Source of the DNA: Alphaproteobacteria bacterium
GTDB lineage: Bacteria > Pseudomonadota > Alphaproteobacteria > Micavibrionales > Micavibrionaceae
Direction: 5' to 3'
NCBI GenBank assembly: GCA_021775915.1
Contig: JAJFGW010000010.1
Location: forward strand, 1 to 61,981
Length of the DNA: 61,981 bases
Shown here: positions 1-8,823 of the stretch, piece by piece
Layout of the letters: the number at the start of each line of letters is the position of its first letter
How positions within the stretch are numbered: the first letter of the stretch is position 1
Notes under the pieces: generated by a model
Databases searched by the model: none
Told to the model about the DNA's origin: nothing
What the model saw: the letters and a program-made list of their open reading frames with translations, nothing else
Made by a program: the position numbers and the translations under genes

Positions 1-347
<347 letters not shown>

Positions 348-474
348 TTCACTCCACTATCAGTTTAGTTAAACTGATGAACGCACAGTGTTAAATTCGT
401 TTAATGCTTTAGTGTTTGGAGCTTTGTTTAAAGCTTTACCAGACAATGGATATATCTTTTCAAGTGAGTTTAGA

Positions 475-593
475 TGACCTGGTGATTACAGCGAGTGTGT
501 AACACCCCATCCCATCTCGAACTGGGCCGTGAAAAACCTTTGCGTCGATGGTACTGCGTCTTAAGGCGTGGGAGAGTAGATCGTTGCCAGGTC
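475..593 (+). rRNA. 5S ribosomal RNA
   Basis: About 125 bases after 23S. The 5' arm GACCTGGTGATTACAGCGAG pairs with the 3' arm around TTGCCAGGTC. The internal segments CCCATCTCGAACTGGGCCG and GGGAGAGTAGATCGTTGCC are typical of 5S. Ends are estimated to a few bases. No tRNA is visible between 23S and 5S, nor between 5S and the terminator. Confidence 0.93.
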
Positions 594-657
594 TTCTAAG
601 TTCACTTGAAAGTCTTTTCAAACTTATTCATGAAGTTTTACTGACCTTATTATTTAC

Positions 658-687
658 GCCCGATGATCTTTCATCGGGCTTTTTTTG
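658..687 (+). terminator. Rho-independent terminator of the rRNA operon
   Basis: A perfect 9-bp stem (GCCCGATGA / TCATCGGGC at 658-666 and 671-679) with a 4-base loop is followed by seven T residues. Its place 65 bases after 5S and before the next gene makes it the end of the rrn transcript. Confidence 0.93.
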
Positions 688-828
688 TATCTAAACTTAG
701 CGCTTTATTAAAGAAACCCAACTCCTCTTGACTGAGATCAAATTTAAAAAACAGCAGCTTTGCTACAACCAACCATGTTTTAAACATCATTTTTCTCCAT
801 GAACAGTGGGGGTATTGGGAAATTAACA

Positions 829-2211
829 ATGAACAAGCTGCAAAAAAGAAGCTGGGCCGAGCCTTTTAAAATCAAGGTTGTTGAGTCTATTAAAATGACA
901 ACAAGGGAAGAACGGGAACGCGCCATTAAGGATGCCGGTTACAATACCTTTTTGTTGAAATCTGAAGATGTGTATATCGACCTGCTGACTGATAGCGGTA
1001 CAAATGCGATGAGTGACAGGCAGTGGTCAGGCATGATGATGGGGGATGAGTCCTATGCCGGGAGCAAGAATTTTTATGACCTGGAAAAAAATGTTAGAGA
1101 GTATTACGGCATGCCGCATTTTGTTCCGACCCATCAGGGCCGCGCTGCCGAGCATTTAATTTCCCGTATCCTGATAAAACCCGGTGATTTTGTGCCGGGA
1201 AATATGTACTTCACAACAACGCGATTGCATCAGGAATTGGCTGGCGCGACGTTTGTCGATGTAATTATAGATGAAGCCCATGACCCGGAAAACGAACATC
1301 CGTTTAAGGGGAATATAGATACGCAAAAACTGGAAGACCTCATTAAAAAAGTCGGGGCGGATAAAATCCCTTATGTCTCCATGGCCGGGCCGGTCAATAT
1401 GGCAGGCGGGCAACCTTTCTCCATGGAAAATCTGAGGGAGGTAAAGGCTTTGTGCGATAAGTGTGGCATTAGTTTGTGGTTTGATGCGACAAGGGCCTGC
1501 GAAAATGCGTTCTTCATTAAAGAGAGAGAGAAGGGCTATCAGGACAAAAATATTGCCGAGATTCTAAAAGAGATATGCTCATATTTTGAAGGGTTGTGGA
1601 TCAGCGCCAAGAAAGATTTGCTGGTCAATATTGGCGGTTTTCTTGCAACACGAAACGACGAAGTCTATGAAAAAGCATGTAATATGGTCGTTGTTTATGA
1701 GGGGCTTCATACTTATGGTGGACTGGCTGGCCGGGACATGGGTGCCATGGCGCGCGGTATTGAGGAAATGGTTAATTATGACGGGATCAGGGCGCGGATT
1801 GGGCAGATTGAATATTGCGGCCAGGAACTGGAAAAGTACGGCATCCCTTTTGTGAAGCCGATTGGGGGGCACGCCATATTTCTGGATGCCAAGAAAATTC
1901 TTGAGCATATTCCGCAGGAGCAATTCCCCGCACAAACGCTGGCCGCAGAAATTTACGTCGATTCCGGTGTGCGTTCTATGGAGCGCGGCGTTGTATCTGC
2001 CGGACGTGATGCTGAGGGGGGGAACAAACACCCTGAGCTGGAGCTGGTTAGATTGACATTTCCGCGCAGAGTTTATACACAAGCTCATATAGATGTCACG
2101 GTTGAGTCTATTGCGTCTGTTTTTGAGAACAGAAAAAATATCAAAGGGCTGAAAATGGTTTATGAGCCGGAGTATTTGAGGTTTTTTCAGGCGCGGTTCG
2201 AGAAACTATAA
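829..2211 (+). CDS. tpl: Tyrosine phenol-lyase (beta-tyrosinase)
   Basis: PLP enzyme of the tryptophanase/tyrosine phenol-lyase family, cleaving L-tyrosine to phenol, pyruvate and ammonia in the cytoplasm. It aligns along its length with the Citrobacter enzyme (456 aa; here 460 aa) with an offset of five residues. The PLP lysine is K262 in SAKKD. The residues separating this activity from tryptophanase are of the tyrosine type: T129 in NMYFTTTR (Thr124 of the reference), R386 in GVRSMERG (Arg381) and Phe-Phe near the C terminus (LRFFQARF). I prefer ATG 829 over the upstream in-frame ATG 799 because 829 has a G-rich stretch (GGGGTATTGGGA) in front and 799 has no ribosome-binding site. The gene lies 11 bases before tnaA, so they are probably one operon. 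Confidence 0.9.
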   Translation: MNKLQKRSWAEPFKIKVVESIKMTTREERERAIKDAGYNTFLLKSEDVYIDLLTDSGTNAMSDRQWSGMMMGDESYAGSKNFYDLEKNVREYYGMPHFVPTHQGRAAEHLISRILIKPGDFVPGNMYFTTTRLHQELAGATFVDVIIDEAHDPENEHPFKGNIDTQKLEDLIKKVGADKIPYVSMAGPVNMAGGQPFSMENLREVKALCDKCGISLWFDATRACENAFFIKEREKGYQDKNIAEILKEICSYFEGLWISAKKDLLVNIGGFLATRNDEVYEKACNMVVVYEGLHTYGGLAGRDMGAMARGIEEMVNYDGIRARIGQIEYCGQELEKYGIPFVKPIGGHAIFLDAKKILEHIPQEQFPAQTLAAEIYVDSGVRSMERGVVSAGRDAEGGNKHPELELVRLTFPRRVYTQAHIDVTVESIASVFENRKNIKGLKMVYEPEYLRFFQARFEKL

Positions 2212-2222
2212 AGGGAGAGCCA

Positions 2223-3707
2223 ATGCTCGATTTAACGTCATTTGAAACGCCGCATCATCCGCGGTCTCATGTGAATTCTCTTGTGCGGCTGCATAACCCA
2301 TTTACGGAAGATCAGCGTCTTGAGGCGGCCATTAAGGCCGGGTGGAATGTGTTTCAGTTTCCGTCCGAGATGTTGTGTGGTGGTGATTTACTTTCGGATT
2401 CTGGCACAACGACCATGACGACCGAGCAATTTTCAGCTCTCGTTCTGGGCGATGAATCCTATGGTAGCAATTGGGGGTATTTTCAGCTTCTTGAGACTAT
2501 AGGGGAGACTTTCGGCATTGATACCGATGAATGGGAAATATACCTGTTCCATCAGGCGCGCGCGGCAGAACACGCTCTTTTTACGCATATAGCCGGCGAA
2601 GATCTTATTGTTCCGGCCAATAGTTTTTTTGATACAACACGTGCCAATGCTGAAGCAAATAAAATTGATGCCCGTGATCTCGTCTGTCAAAACTTTAATG
2701 ATGACCCTGATTATCCTTTTAAGGGCAATTTGGACATTGACGCGCTTGGGCAGCTTCTTGAGGAACACTGCGAACAAATTCCTCTGGTTATCTCCACCAT
2801 CACCAATAATACCGGCGGCGGCCAGCCGGTCTCGATGGAAAATATACGGGCAACGCGCGCGCTTTGTGATGCACATGGCATACCGTTTTTTCTGGATGCG
2901 TGCCGCTTTGCCGAAAATGCATGGTTTATTAAAGAGCGCGAAGAGGGATATGCGGACAAATCCGTGGCCGCTATTGCAAAGGAAGAACTTTCTTTCTGTG
3001 ACGGGTTTACGATCTCTTTCAAAAAAGACGGCCTTGCAAATATGGGCGGGGCGCTGGCTATTCGTAAAGATTCACGTCTGACGGAACGCTACCCGGATAT
3101 ATTCGATGCACTGCGCGATCATCAGATTTTGGTTGAAGGCCACCCGACATATGGCGGGCTTTCGGGGCGGGACATCATGACGATTACTGTAGGGCTGCAA
3201 ACAGTTATTAAAGAAGAATATTTAAAAGGCCGCATCGGACAGGTCTATGAGTTCGGGGCTTATTTGAAGAAGCTTGGTATCCCTGTCATAGAGCCTTTTG
3301 GCGGCCATGCAGTCTATATTGATATGGACAGGTTTTTTGAAGGAACGAGCATGGAAAAGGGGGATTTCGGTGGCATTTCCCTTACGGCGCTTTTGCTTCT
3401 TAAAGGTGTGAGGCTTTGCGAACTAGGCGCGTTTGCTTTTGGTACTTATGACCCGGGTACAGAAAATGAGACATTCCCGCCCCGTAATTTTGTCCGCGCC
3501 GCTGTGCCGCGCAATAAGTACGAAATTCAGGATTTATATTATGTCGCCGATTGCATCAAGGGGCTGTATGACCAGAGGGATTCTATTCCCAAAGCGGTTC
3601 CTGTCTGGGGCAAGGATAAGGCGTTGCGCCATTTTAAAGCGCGCTTTGAGCTTGTGCCGCAAAGTCACAATGCCGCTGTAAAACAATATGCAAGTGCTGT
3701 ATCCTGA
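2223..3707 (+). CDS. tnaA: Tryptophanase (tryptophan indole-lyase)
   Basis: PLP-dependent lyase converting L-tryptophan to indole, pyruvate and ammonia; cytoplasmic. It is a paralogue of the preceding gene but carries tryptophanase-type determinants: D137 in NSFFDTTR (Asp137 of E. coli TnaA, Thr in tyrosine phenol-lyase), Leu in GVRLCELG where tyrosine phenol-lyase has Arg, and H470 in LRHFKARF (His463 of TnaA). The PLP lysine is K268 in SFKKD. At 494 aa it is somewhat longer than the 471-aa E. coli enzyme, with extensions at both ends. The start ATG has a strong ribosome-binding site (AAGGGAGAG). No TnaC-like leader peptide was recognised upstream of the pair. Confidence 0.9.
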   Translation: MLDLTSFETPHHPRSHVNSLVRLHNPFTEDQRLEAAIKAGWNVFQFPSEMLCGGDLLSDSGTTTMTTEQFSALVLGDESYGSNWGYFQLLETIGETFGIDTDEWEIYLFHQARAAEHALFTHIAGEDLIVPANSFFDTTRANAEANKIDARDLVCQNFNDDPDYPFKGNLDIDALGQLLEEHCEQIPLVISTITNNTGGGQPVSMENIRATRALCDAHGIPFFLDACRFAENAWFIKEREEGYADKSVAAIAKEELSFCDGFTISFKKDGLANMGGALAIRKDSRLTERYPDIFDALRDHQILVEGHPTYGGLSGRDIMTITVGLQTVIKEEYLKGRIGQVYEFGAYLKKLGIPVIEPFGGHAVYIDMDRFFEGTSMEKGDFGGISLTALLLLKGVRLCELGAFAFGTYDPGTENETFPPRNFVRAAVPRNKYEIQDLYYVADCIKGLYDQRDSIPKAVPVWGKDKALRHFKARFELVPQSHNAAVKQYASAVS

Positions 3708-3716
3708 TCACAGCAC

Positions 3717-4874
3717 ATGAAATATGAACATCCCTTTTTGGCCAGAGGATTCAGGCCCTTCTTTTTAGGCGGCGCAGCCTATACGGCGCTGAGCATTTTG
3801 ATCTGGATAGGGTCTTATGCAGGGCCCTTCATTTTGCCGGATCAAATATGGAGCGATGCATCTTTGTGGCACGGGCACGAAATGATCTTTGGCTTTACCA
3901 TGGCGATTGCTGCCGGGTTTTTACTAACCGCGGTGGCAAACTGGACGGGAGGTGCGCCGGCGCGGCATATCCATTTGGGAGTGTTATGTTTGATCTGGCT
4001 AGCGGGCCGGGTTTTTATGAATGTTGAAATAGTGCCTTCTACCGTGGCCTCAATCATTGATCTTTCATTTATTCCTGCGCTGGCCATTAGTTTGGCCGTG
4101 CCTCTGATCCATAGCCGTAACAAGCGCAATTTTGTGTTTTTGTTTATGCTGACCATATTATTTTTGTGTAATTTGGCTCTGCATTTATATGAAACCCGAA
4201 CGGCTCTCTATATCGCCATTATTGTTATTATGGCGATGATTTCTTTGATAGGGGGCAGAATTATTCCCGCTTTTACGGTCGCGGCTTTGCGGCGAAAAGG
4301 CGTTGAGGTTCGTCAAGCAGACCAGCCCAAAGTCGATATAGCGGCGCTTTTTTCCTTATTGGCACTGGTGGTTTGTATCGGGCTGAGTGATATAAGTGCG
4401 CCCACAACCGGGTTTGTCGCCTTTGTTGCCGCGATAATTCATGCCTGGCGTATGAGGCTTTGGCACGGCAGCCGGATATGGAATGACCCGATGCTGTGGA
4501 TTTTACAGGTGGGTTATGGCTGGCTTGTGGTTGGTCTTTTTATGCTGGGCCTGTCTGGTTTTGGTGTTCTCCCTGTCTCCCTGCCGCTCCATGCTTTAAC
4601 GGCTGGCGCTATCGGCAGTATGACGCTCGGCATGATGTGCCGTGTGGCGCTGGGGCATACGGGGCGTAACCTGATCGCGGGCAAGGCAATCACAGCATCC
4701 TTTCTCATTCTTCAGGCAGCGGTGATAATACGGATAGCGGCGTTTCTTTTCGGCGAGAGTTATCAATATGGGGTTTTGCTATCGGGCATTTTGTGGACCC
4801 TTGCTTTTGGACTTTACGTGCTCCGCTTTACAGCTATATTATTTTCTCCGCGACCGGATGGCAAGGCAGCGTAA
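3717..4874 (+). CDS. nnrS: NnrS family haem-copper membrane protein
   Basis: 385 aa, almost entirely hydrophobic, with about 11-12 membrane segments. It shows the NnrS signature blocks: FRPFFLGG at the N terminus, WHGHEMIFGF, AGFLLTAVANWTG, GGRIIPAFT, and HALTAGAIGSMTLGMM followed by RVALGHTGR. The histidines in these blocks are the likely haem/copper ligands of the family. NnrS proteins are linked to nitric oxide stress or denitrification metabolism; the exact activity is not settled. The gene begins 9 bases after tnaA and probably shares its transcript. No strong ribosome-binding site is visible. It converges with the next, minus-strand gene. Confidence 0.88.
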   Translation: MKYEHPFLARGFRPFFLGGAAYTALSILIWIGSYAGPFILPDQIWSDASLWHGHEMIFGFTMAIAAGFLLTAVANWTGGAPARHIHLGVLCLIWLAGRVFMNVEIVPSTVASIIDLSFIPALAISLAVPLIHSRNKRNFVFLFMLTILFLCNLALHLYETRTALYIAIIVIMAMISLIGGRIIPAFTVAALRRKGVEVRQADQPKVDIAALFSLLALVVCIGLSDISAPTTGFVAFVAAIIHAWRMRLWHGSRIWNDPMLWILQVGYGWLVVGLFMLGLSGFGVLPVSLPLHALTAGAIGSMTLGMMCRVALGHTGRNLIAGKAITASFLILQAAVIIRIAAFLFGESYQYGVLLSGILWTLAFGLYVLRFTAILFSPRPDGKAA

Positions 4875-4882
4875 GACGTTTT

Positions 4883-5851
4883 TCAGGGTGTTCTTTTTAA
4901 AGACATGAAGTTCTCAATATCCTTGGTCGTAGGTTCTTGTCCCCGGCCTCTTGTCAGATCAATAATGTCGAGATTTTTCCTCTGCAGGACGGCGGCGCGA
5001 ATTGTCTTGTCCAGAATGTCCAGTCCTTCAGACTCGAACATCTTTCCCCAACCGGGCAGGGTTGTTATGTGACGAAGGTTATCTATGCCGCCCCATGTTT
5101 TTTGTGAAGGATTGATTTTTTCTTCTTTGTTATGCGCTTGCCTGCGCAAATACTGCTCACAAAAATCCTTTAGATAGGTGGCTAAAAACTCTGAATCCGG
5201 ATCAAAGAAGGCTTGGAACACAGCACGCCATACAGGCTTAAGGTCGTTGAAGTCTTTAACATCTGCGTCTTTCATTGTGTTTTGAACGTGACCGTATAGC
5301 TCGTTCCGCCCTTCTGTAATTTCTGTATATTCATAGAAAAACTCGGCTAGTTCGGGAACTTTTTTGCGCAGCCGTGAATGTGCGGAAAGATAGTATATGC
5401 AAGTTACTTCCGTTGCTAAGGCTGCTGCCTCTAAACAAAGATTATGAAGCAGAAAATCTAAGAATTTTTCTGGCGGAGGAGCAGGGTCTTCTGCTCTTAA
5501 TAAATTCCGGCGGTCCTGGTCCATATGCGTTAGTTCATGGGTGTAGCCAATAATAAAGCTCAAGGGCGAGTCATCAGCGATTTCGTGTAAAAGAATAATG
5601 TTCGGGACATAGGAGGCTGATCTGTCATCCAGATCTTCTCCGTCATAACCGACATAGACGGGATATTTTTTTGCCGCTTTTACAAATGCTTTTACCAGAG
5701 GGATGTATTTGGACATATTGCCCATTTGGTTGGATATGTCTTGTTTGGATTGCGTGCTTTTGTCTTTTTTGCCGAGTTCCACGAAATAGTCACCGGCACC
5801 GGGCCGGATCGTTTGCAGCGCCTCCAGAACTTTTTTCCTGCTCCTGAACAT
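4883..5851 (-). CDS. Putative zinc metallopeptidase-like protein, function unknown
   Basis: 322 aa from the chosen start. The one clear motif is an HExxH zinc-binding helix (YTHELTHMDQDRR), followed some 30 residues later by LCLEAAALATE, whose Glu could be a third ligand as in gluzincin-type folds. No signal peptide is visible, so it is probably cytoplasmic. A longer in-frame reading starts at a GTG at 5959, but that start has no ribosome-binding site and would leave only ~30 bp to the divergent neighbour. The ATG at 5851 is preceded by AAAGAGACATTG and leaves a 139-bp divergent promoter region. The substrate is unknown, and I infer peptidase activity only from the motif. Confidence 0.65.
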   Translation of the reverse strand: MFRSRKKVLEALQTIRPGAGDYFVELGKKDKSTQSKQDISNQMGNMSKYIPLVKAFVKAAKKYPVYVGYDGEDLDDRSASYVPNIILLHEIADDSPLSFIIGYTHELTHMDQDRRNLLRAEDPAPPPEKFLDFLLHNLCLEAAALATEVTCIYYLSAHSRLRKKVPELAEFFYEYTEITEGRNELYGHVQNTMKDADVKDFNDLKPVWRAVFQAFFDPDSEFLATYLKDFCEQYLRRQAHNKEEKINPSQKTWGGIDNLRHITTLPGWGKMFESEGLDILDKTIRAAVLQRKNLDIIDLTRGRGQEPTTKDIENFMSLKRTP

Positions 5852-5990
5852 CAATGTCTCTTTTTTATGGTATTTGAGGCAGTCTAACCAAAAAGAATGA
5901 TTTATGCAAAAAACTTCTTGTGTGTGGCCATATTCCGTAATATAAACCGGGTTATTCACTATTTTTGAGTTTTGGAAAAGGATTAGATTG

Positions 5991-6785
5991 ATGGCGATTA
6001 AAAACTGGAAAAGCGCTGTGGGCGTATTTGCGATAGCGGCAGGCTTGCTGGTCTCCCCTGTTGCGGCGCAGGAAAACGTGGGTAGCGCGCCTGAAGATCA
6101 ATTTAAAGCTGATCCGGTTGGGTTTTTTGTTTTGAATACCCTTAGGGAAGAAGTAGAGCATTATTTTGATAGAAGCCATTTTGATAACCCAACTCAAAAA
6201 ACACCGGAACGTCTTGAGCGTGCGCGGCAGGAAGGCCATAAAATTCAGTATTGCTTTAGTGTGGCGATGCTGGATCACACATTTAAGGCCGTTGATAATC
6301 TTCCAACAAAGCTTTCAAAAGCGCGTTTCGCAGGTGCGAAAGAGGTGTTTGAAAGGATAAGAAAAGGGCTCGTGACCAAGGCGGGAACTTTCACGGAGGA
6401 AAAAACCTGCAAAGCTGAAAATGGTGCCGCTCTTCGAGGGTATCAGCGCAATGAAATTGGCCGGATGGCTAATTTCCATTTTGATTACGGTACAGAAAAA
6501 ATTATTGGCCTCCCTACGGCGCGCGCTCGGGAGTTTCTAGGTGGTTTGCCTTTGGATACCATCAAAGGATGGGTCGCCGGGCAACAGGGTGCTGTTACAA
6601 TGATAGAGCAGCCTACGGCAAAACTCTGCTCTCATCTATGGGTGGCCAAGTCTATTCTGGATAAAGCCCCGAACATAAAAATGAGCGGTCATGGCGTTAG
6701 CCGGGAAAAGCTTGATAGTAAATGGAACGAACTGGATTGCGGCAAGCTTTCCGGCGGAGTTGCTCTGCCTGTTCCTAAGCCTTAA
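5991..6785 (+). CDS. Secreted protein of unknown function
   Basis: 264 aa. A Sec signal peptide is evident: a charged N terminus (MAIKNWK), a hydrophobic core and an Ala-x-Ala cleavage site (VAAQE), so the mature protein is probably periplasmic. Five cysteines are in the mature part. No known domain was recognised. The start is ATG 5991 with GGAAAAGGA 8-9 bases upstream; an in-frame TTG directly before it is not needed. Its 3' end overlaps the convergent response-regulator gene by 11 bases. Confidence 0.7.
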   Translation: MAIKNWKSAVGVFAIAAGLLVSPVAAQENVGSAPEDQFKADPVGFFVLNTLREEVEHYFDRSHFDNPTQKTPERLERARQEGHKIQYCFSVAMLDHTFKAVDNLPTKLSKARFAGAKEVFERIRKGLVTKAGTFTEEKTCKAENGAALRGYQRNEIGRMANFHFDYGTEKIIGLPTARAREFLGGLPLDTIKGWVAGQQGAVTMIEQPTAKLCSHLWVAKSILDKAPNIKMSGHGVSREKLDSKWNELDCGKLSGGVALPVPKP

Positions 6786-7842
6786 ATTTTCCGGCTATAG
6801 GCGTGAATTTTAAAGCTTTGGTTTGAACGGGGCTTTCGCTTTTGTTGGATTTAGCCTTGTCTTTGTAATTTTGGGCGCTCAAACCTGATAGCGGGTTAGG
6901 CTTGTCTTGCAGCTTTGTGGCGACATTACTCGCCTTTTTATAGGTTTCCGGGTCAAGGTTCTTGACCAGTTCTTTCAGGCTTTCATCCTGTTCACTGAGT
7001 TTCTTGTAGTGTTGTCCAATGTCATCAGGAATGGTCGTAATTAGTTTTTCAATGGCGTAAATATCTGTTTCAGAAAGGCCGCTGCCAAGGAACAGGTCAA
7101 TAATTTCTTGCCACATACGTTCAAAATCAGAAAGCTGGTCTTGTTTTCCTTCGCCCTCATCCATACTTTGCTTAGTGGCTGTTTGAGCATGACGGAGCTT
7201 TTTAAGGAGGATTTCACTATGCTGAATATAGTGCTCGAAAAGAGTATGAAGCAATTCTTCTGATTCTTCAGCGGGAGGCCAGTCTTCTAGAGTTTTTTCT
7301 TCTACATGTTCTGGTGTGTTTTTATTAGGTAGGAGAAGTTTTTTATCGTCAGGGTCGGTTTCTCTTCTAAATGGTCCTTCGTGGTTTTCATTCTGTTTAA
7401 AGCGCCTGTCCGGTCCGATATAGTCGCTGCTATCTATAAAATCCTTTGGGTTATTCAGGGTGTAAGCGATGCGGCTGGCAATGCTATCTACAGAAAAGGG
7501 GACAATTAGAAGTTCGTTAAACCCTGCATCTCGTACGTCTGGAATAGAAAGAGACCTGGTGTCGCTGGTAATAATGATAATGGGGACTTCGCGGTTTGTC
7601 GTGTTGTCGCTAGACTCTCTTATTTTTTTAGCAAGCCATTTTCCATCTGTAGGCTGCATATTTAATTCAGTAATTATAATATCCGGTTTGTGTTTATTAA
7701 ATAGATTCAAGGCATGATCGGTGTCCATTGCCCCGTAAATGCTTTTAGTCTGATGTATCTTTAAGGCTGTCGTCATAATTTTTAATGTTGATGGAACATC
7801 ATTTACGACAAGGACACTAATATTGCTGAAATTATATGACAT
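6775..7842 (-). CDS. Degenerate receiver-domain protein (response-regulator-like)
   Basis: 355 aa. The N-terminal ~125 residues form a CheY-like receiver domain: acidic pocket N14-D15, the usual phospho-acceptor strand ending ITELNMQPTDG, and T92 of IIIITSD. The phospho-acceptor Asp is replaced by Glu (E59), and the conserved Lys before PF is Val (V114, LIVPF). The domain is therefore probably not phosphorylated and may mimic the active state. A linker with YIGPDRRF and a second GPFRR follows, as in alphaproteobacterial receiver proteins, then a charged, helical, Lys/Glu-rich C-terminal half without a recognised output domain. It stands alone with no sensor kinase nearby. Confidence 0.8.
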   Translation of the reverse strand: MSYNFSNISVLVVNDVPSTLKIMTTALKIHQTKSIYGAMDTDHALNLFNKHKPDIIITELNMQPTDGKWLAKKIRESSDNTTNREVPIIIITSDTRSLSIPDVRDAGFNELLIVPFSVDSIASRIAYTLNNPKDFIDSSDYIGPDRRFKQNENHEGPFRRETDPDDKKLLLPNKNTPEHVEEKTLEDWPPAEESEELLHTLFEHYIQHSEILLKKLRHAQTATKQSMDEGEGKQDQLSDFERMWQEIIDLFLGSGLSETDIYAIEKLITTIPDDIGQHYKKLSEQDESLKELVKNLDPETYKKASNVATKLQDKPNPLSGLSAQNYKDKAKSNKSESPVQTKALKFTPIAGKFKA

Positions 7843-8066
7843 TTAGTTAGTACAGTATTTGTTTAACCACACCTGCCCCTGACGATACCATTTATATTTT
7901 ATACCTAAAAGGGGAAATCATGGCGGCTTTGGCACTAATGTTTCCATAATCTTAAGGCCGTGACGGTGAAAAGTTTATTTGTAAGAAAAAAGTCACAATA
8001 ATAAGAAAAAAACGTTTAATAGTTAGGGGTAGAAGCTTAGGGTCATCCTTTCAAAGGGGTAAAATA

Positions 8067-8810
8067 ATGACAGATGCTAAACCTAAATCTGAAGACAAGG
8101 TCTTTGCCATAAAAGAAGACAAAATTCATGATTTTAAATTCGATGATAAAGTGGCGGGCGTTTTTGACGATATGCTCGGACGCTCGGTTCCGTTTTATGA
8201 TGAAATCCAGAGGATGACATGCGAGCTTGCCAGCGACTTTTCGCAGAAAGACAGTAATATCTATGATCTGGGTTGCTCAACAGGAACGACATTTGATTTG
8301 CTCCATCCCGTTATTGATGAAAGCGTTACCTTTATCGGCATTGATAATTCAAAGCCGATGCTCGTTAAGGCAGAGGAAAAGCTTTCTGGTATTGGGAATG
8401 GTCGTAAATTTGCCCTGAAGCATGCTGATATAGAGGGGCATTACGTTATTGAGAATGCCTCTGTGGTTTTGATGGTTTTGACGTTACAATTTGTGCGCCC
8501 GCTTTACCGTGAAAAGATTGCCAAGAAAATTTATGACGGCATGAACAAAAACAGCGCCTTGATTATCGTTGAAAAGCTTTTGTCGGCGGACAGTACGCTT
8601 AACCGCCTTTTTATCGATCATTACTATGATTACAAACGCCGCAGCGGTTATTCGGAAACGGAGATCGTGCAAAAGCGGGAAGCGCTTGAAAATGTTCTCA
8701 TTCCTTATCGCATGGAAGAAAATGTTGAATTGTTCAAAGATGCTGGATTCCGCCATGTTGAAGACTTCTTCAGGTGGTATAATTTCTCTGGCATTATCGC
8801 TGTTAAATAA
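8067..8810 (+). CDS. cmoA: Carboxy-S-adenosyl-L-methionine synthase CmoA
   Basis: 247 aa, as usual for the family. CmoA makes carboxy-SAM from SAM and prephenate, used by CmoB to form the uridine-5-oxyacetic acid wobble modification in tRNA. Seen here: FDDKVAGVFDDMLGRSVPFY, the SAM motif YDLGCSTGTT, GIDNSKPM, the family block LTLQFVRP, and the conserved tail HYYDYKRRSGYSETEI-QKR-LENV. All align with E. coli CmoA. The gene has AAAGGGG before the ATG, and a 224-bp AT-rich gap upstream presumably holds its promoter. No cmoB lies in the window. Confidence 0.9.
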   Translation: MTDAKPKSEDKVFAIKEDKIHDFKFDDKVAGVFDDMLGRSVPFYDEIQRMTCELASDFSQKDSNIYDLGCSTGTTFDLLHPVIDESVTFIGIDNSKPMLVKAEEKLSGIGNGRKFALKHADIEGHYVIENASVVLMVLTLQFVRPLYREKIAKKIYDGMNKNSALIIVEKLLSADSTLNRLFIDHYYDYKRRSGYSETEIVQKREALENVLIPYRMEENVELFKDAGFRHVEDFFRWYNFSGIIAVK

Positions 8811-8823
8811 AAAGGAATTCTCG

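Noticed and set aside
687-828. A TnaC-like leader peptide controlling tnaA
   Set aside because: No short frame with a Trp codon and ribosome-binding site was found before the lyase genes; the order (tpl first) also differs from the enteric arrangement.
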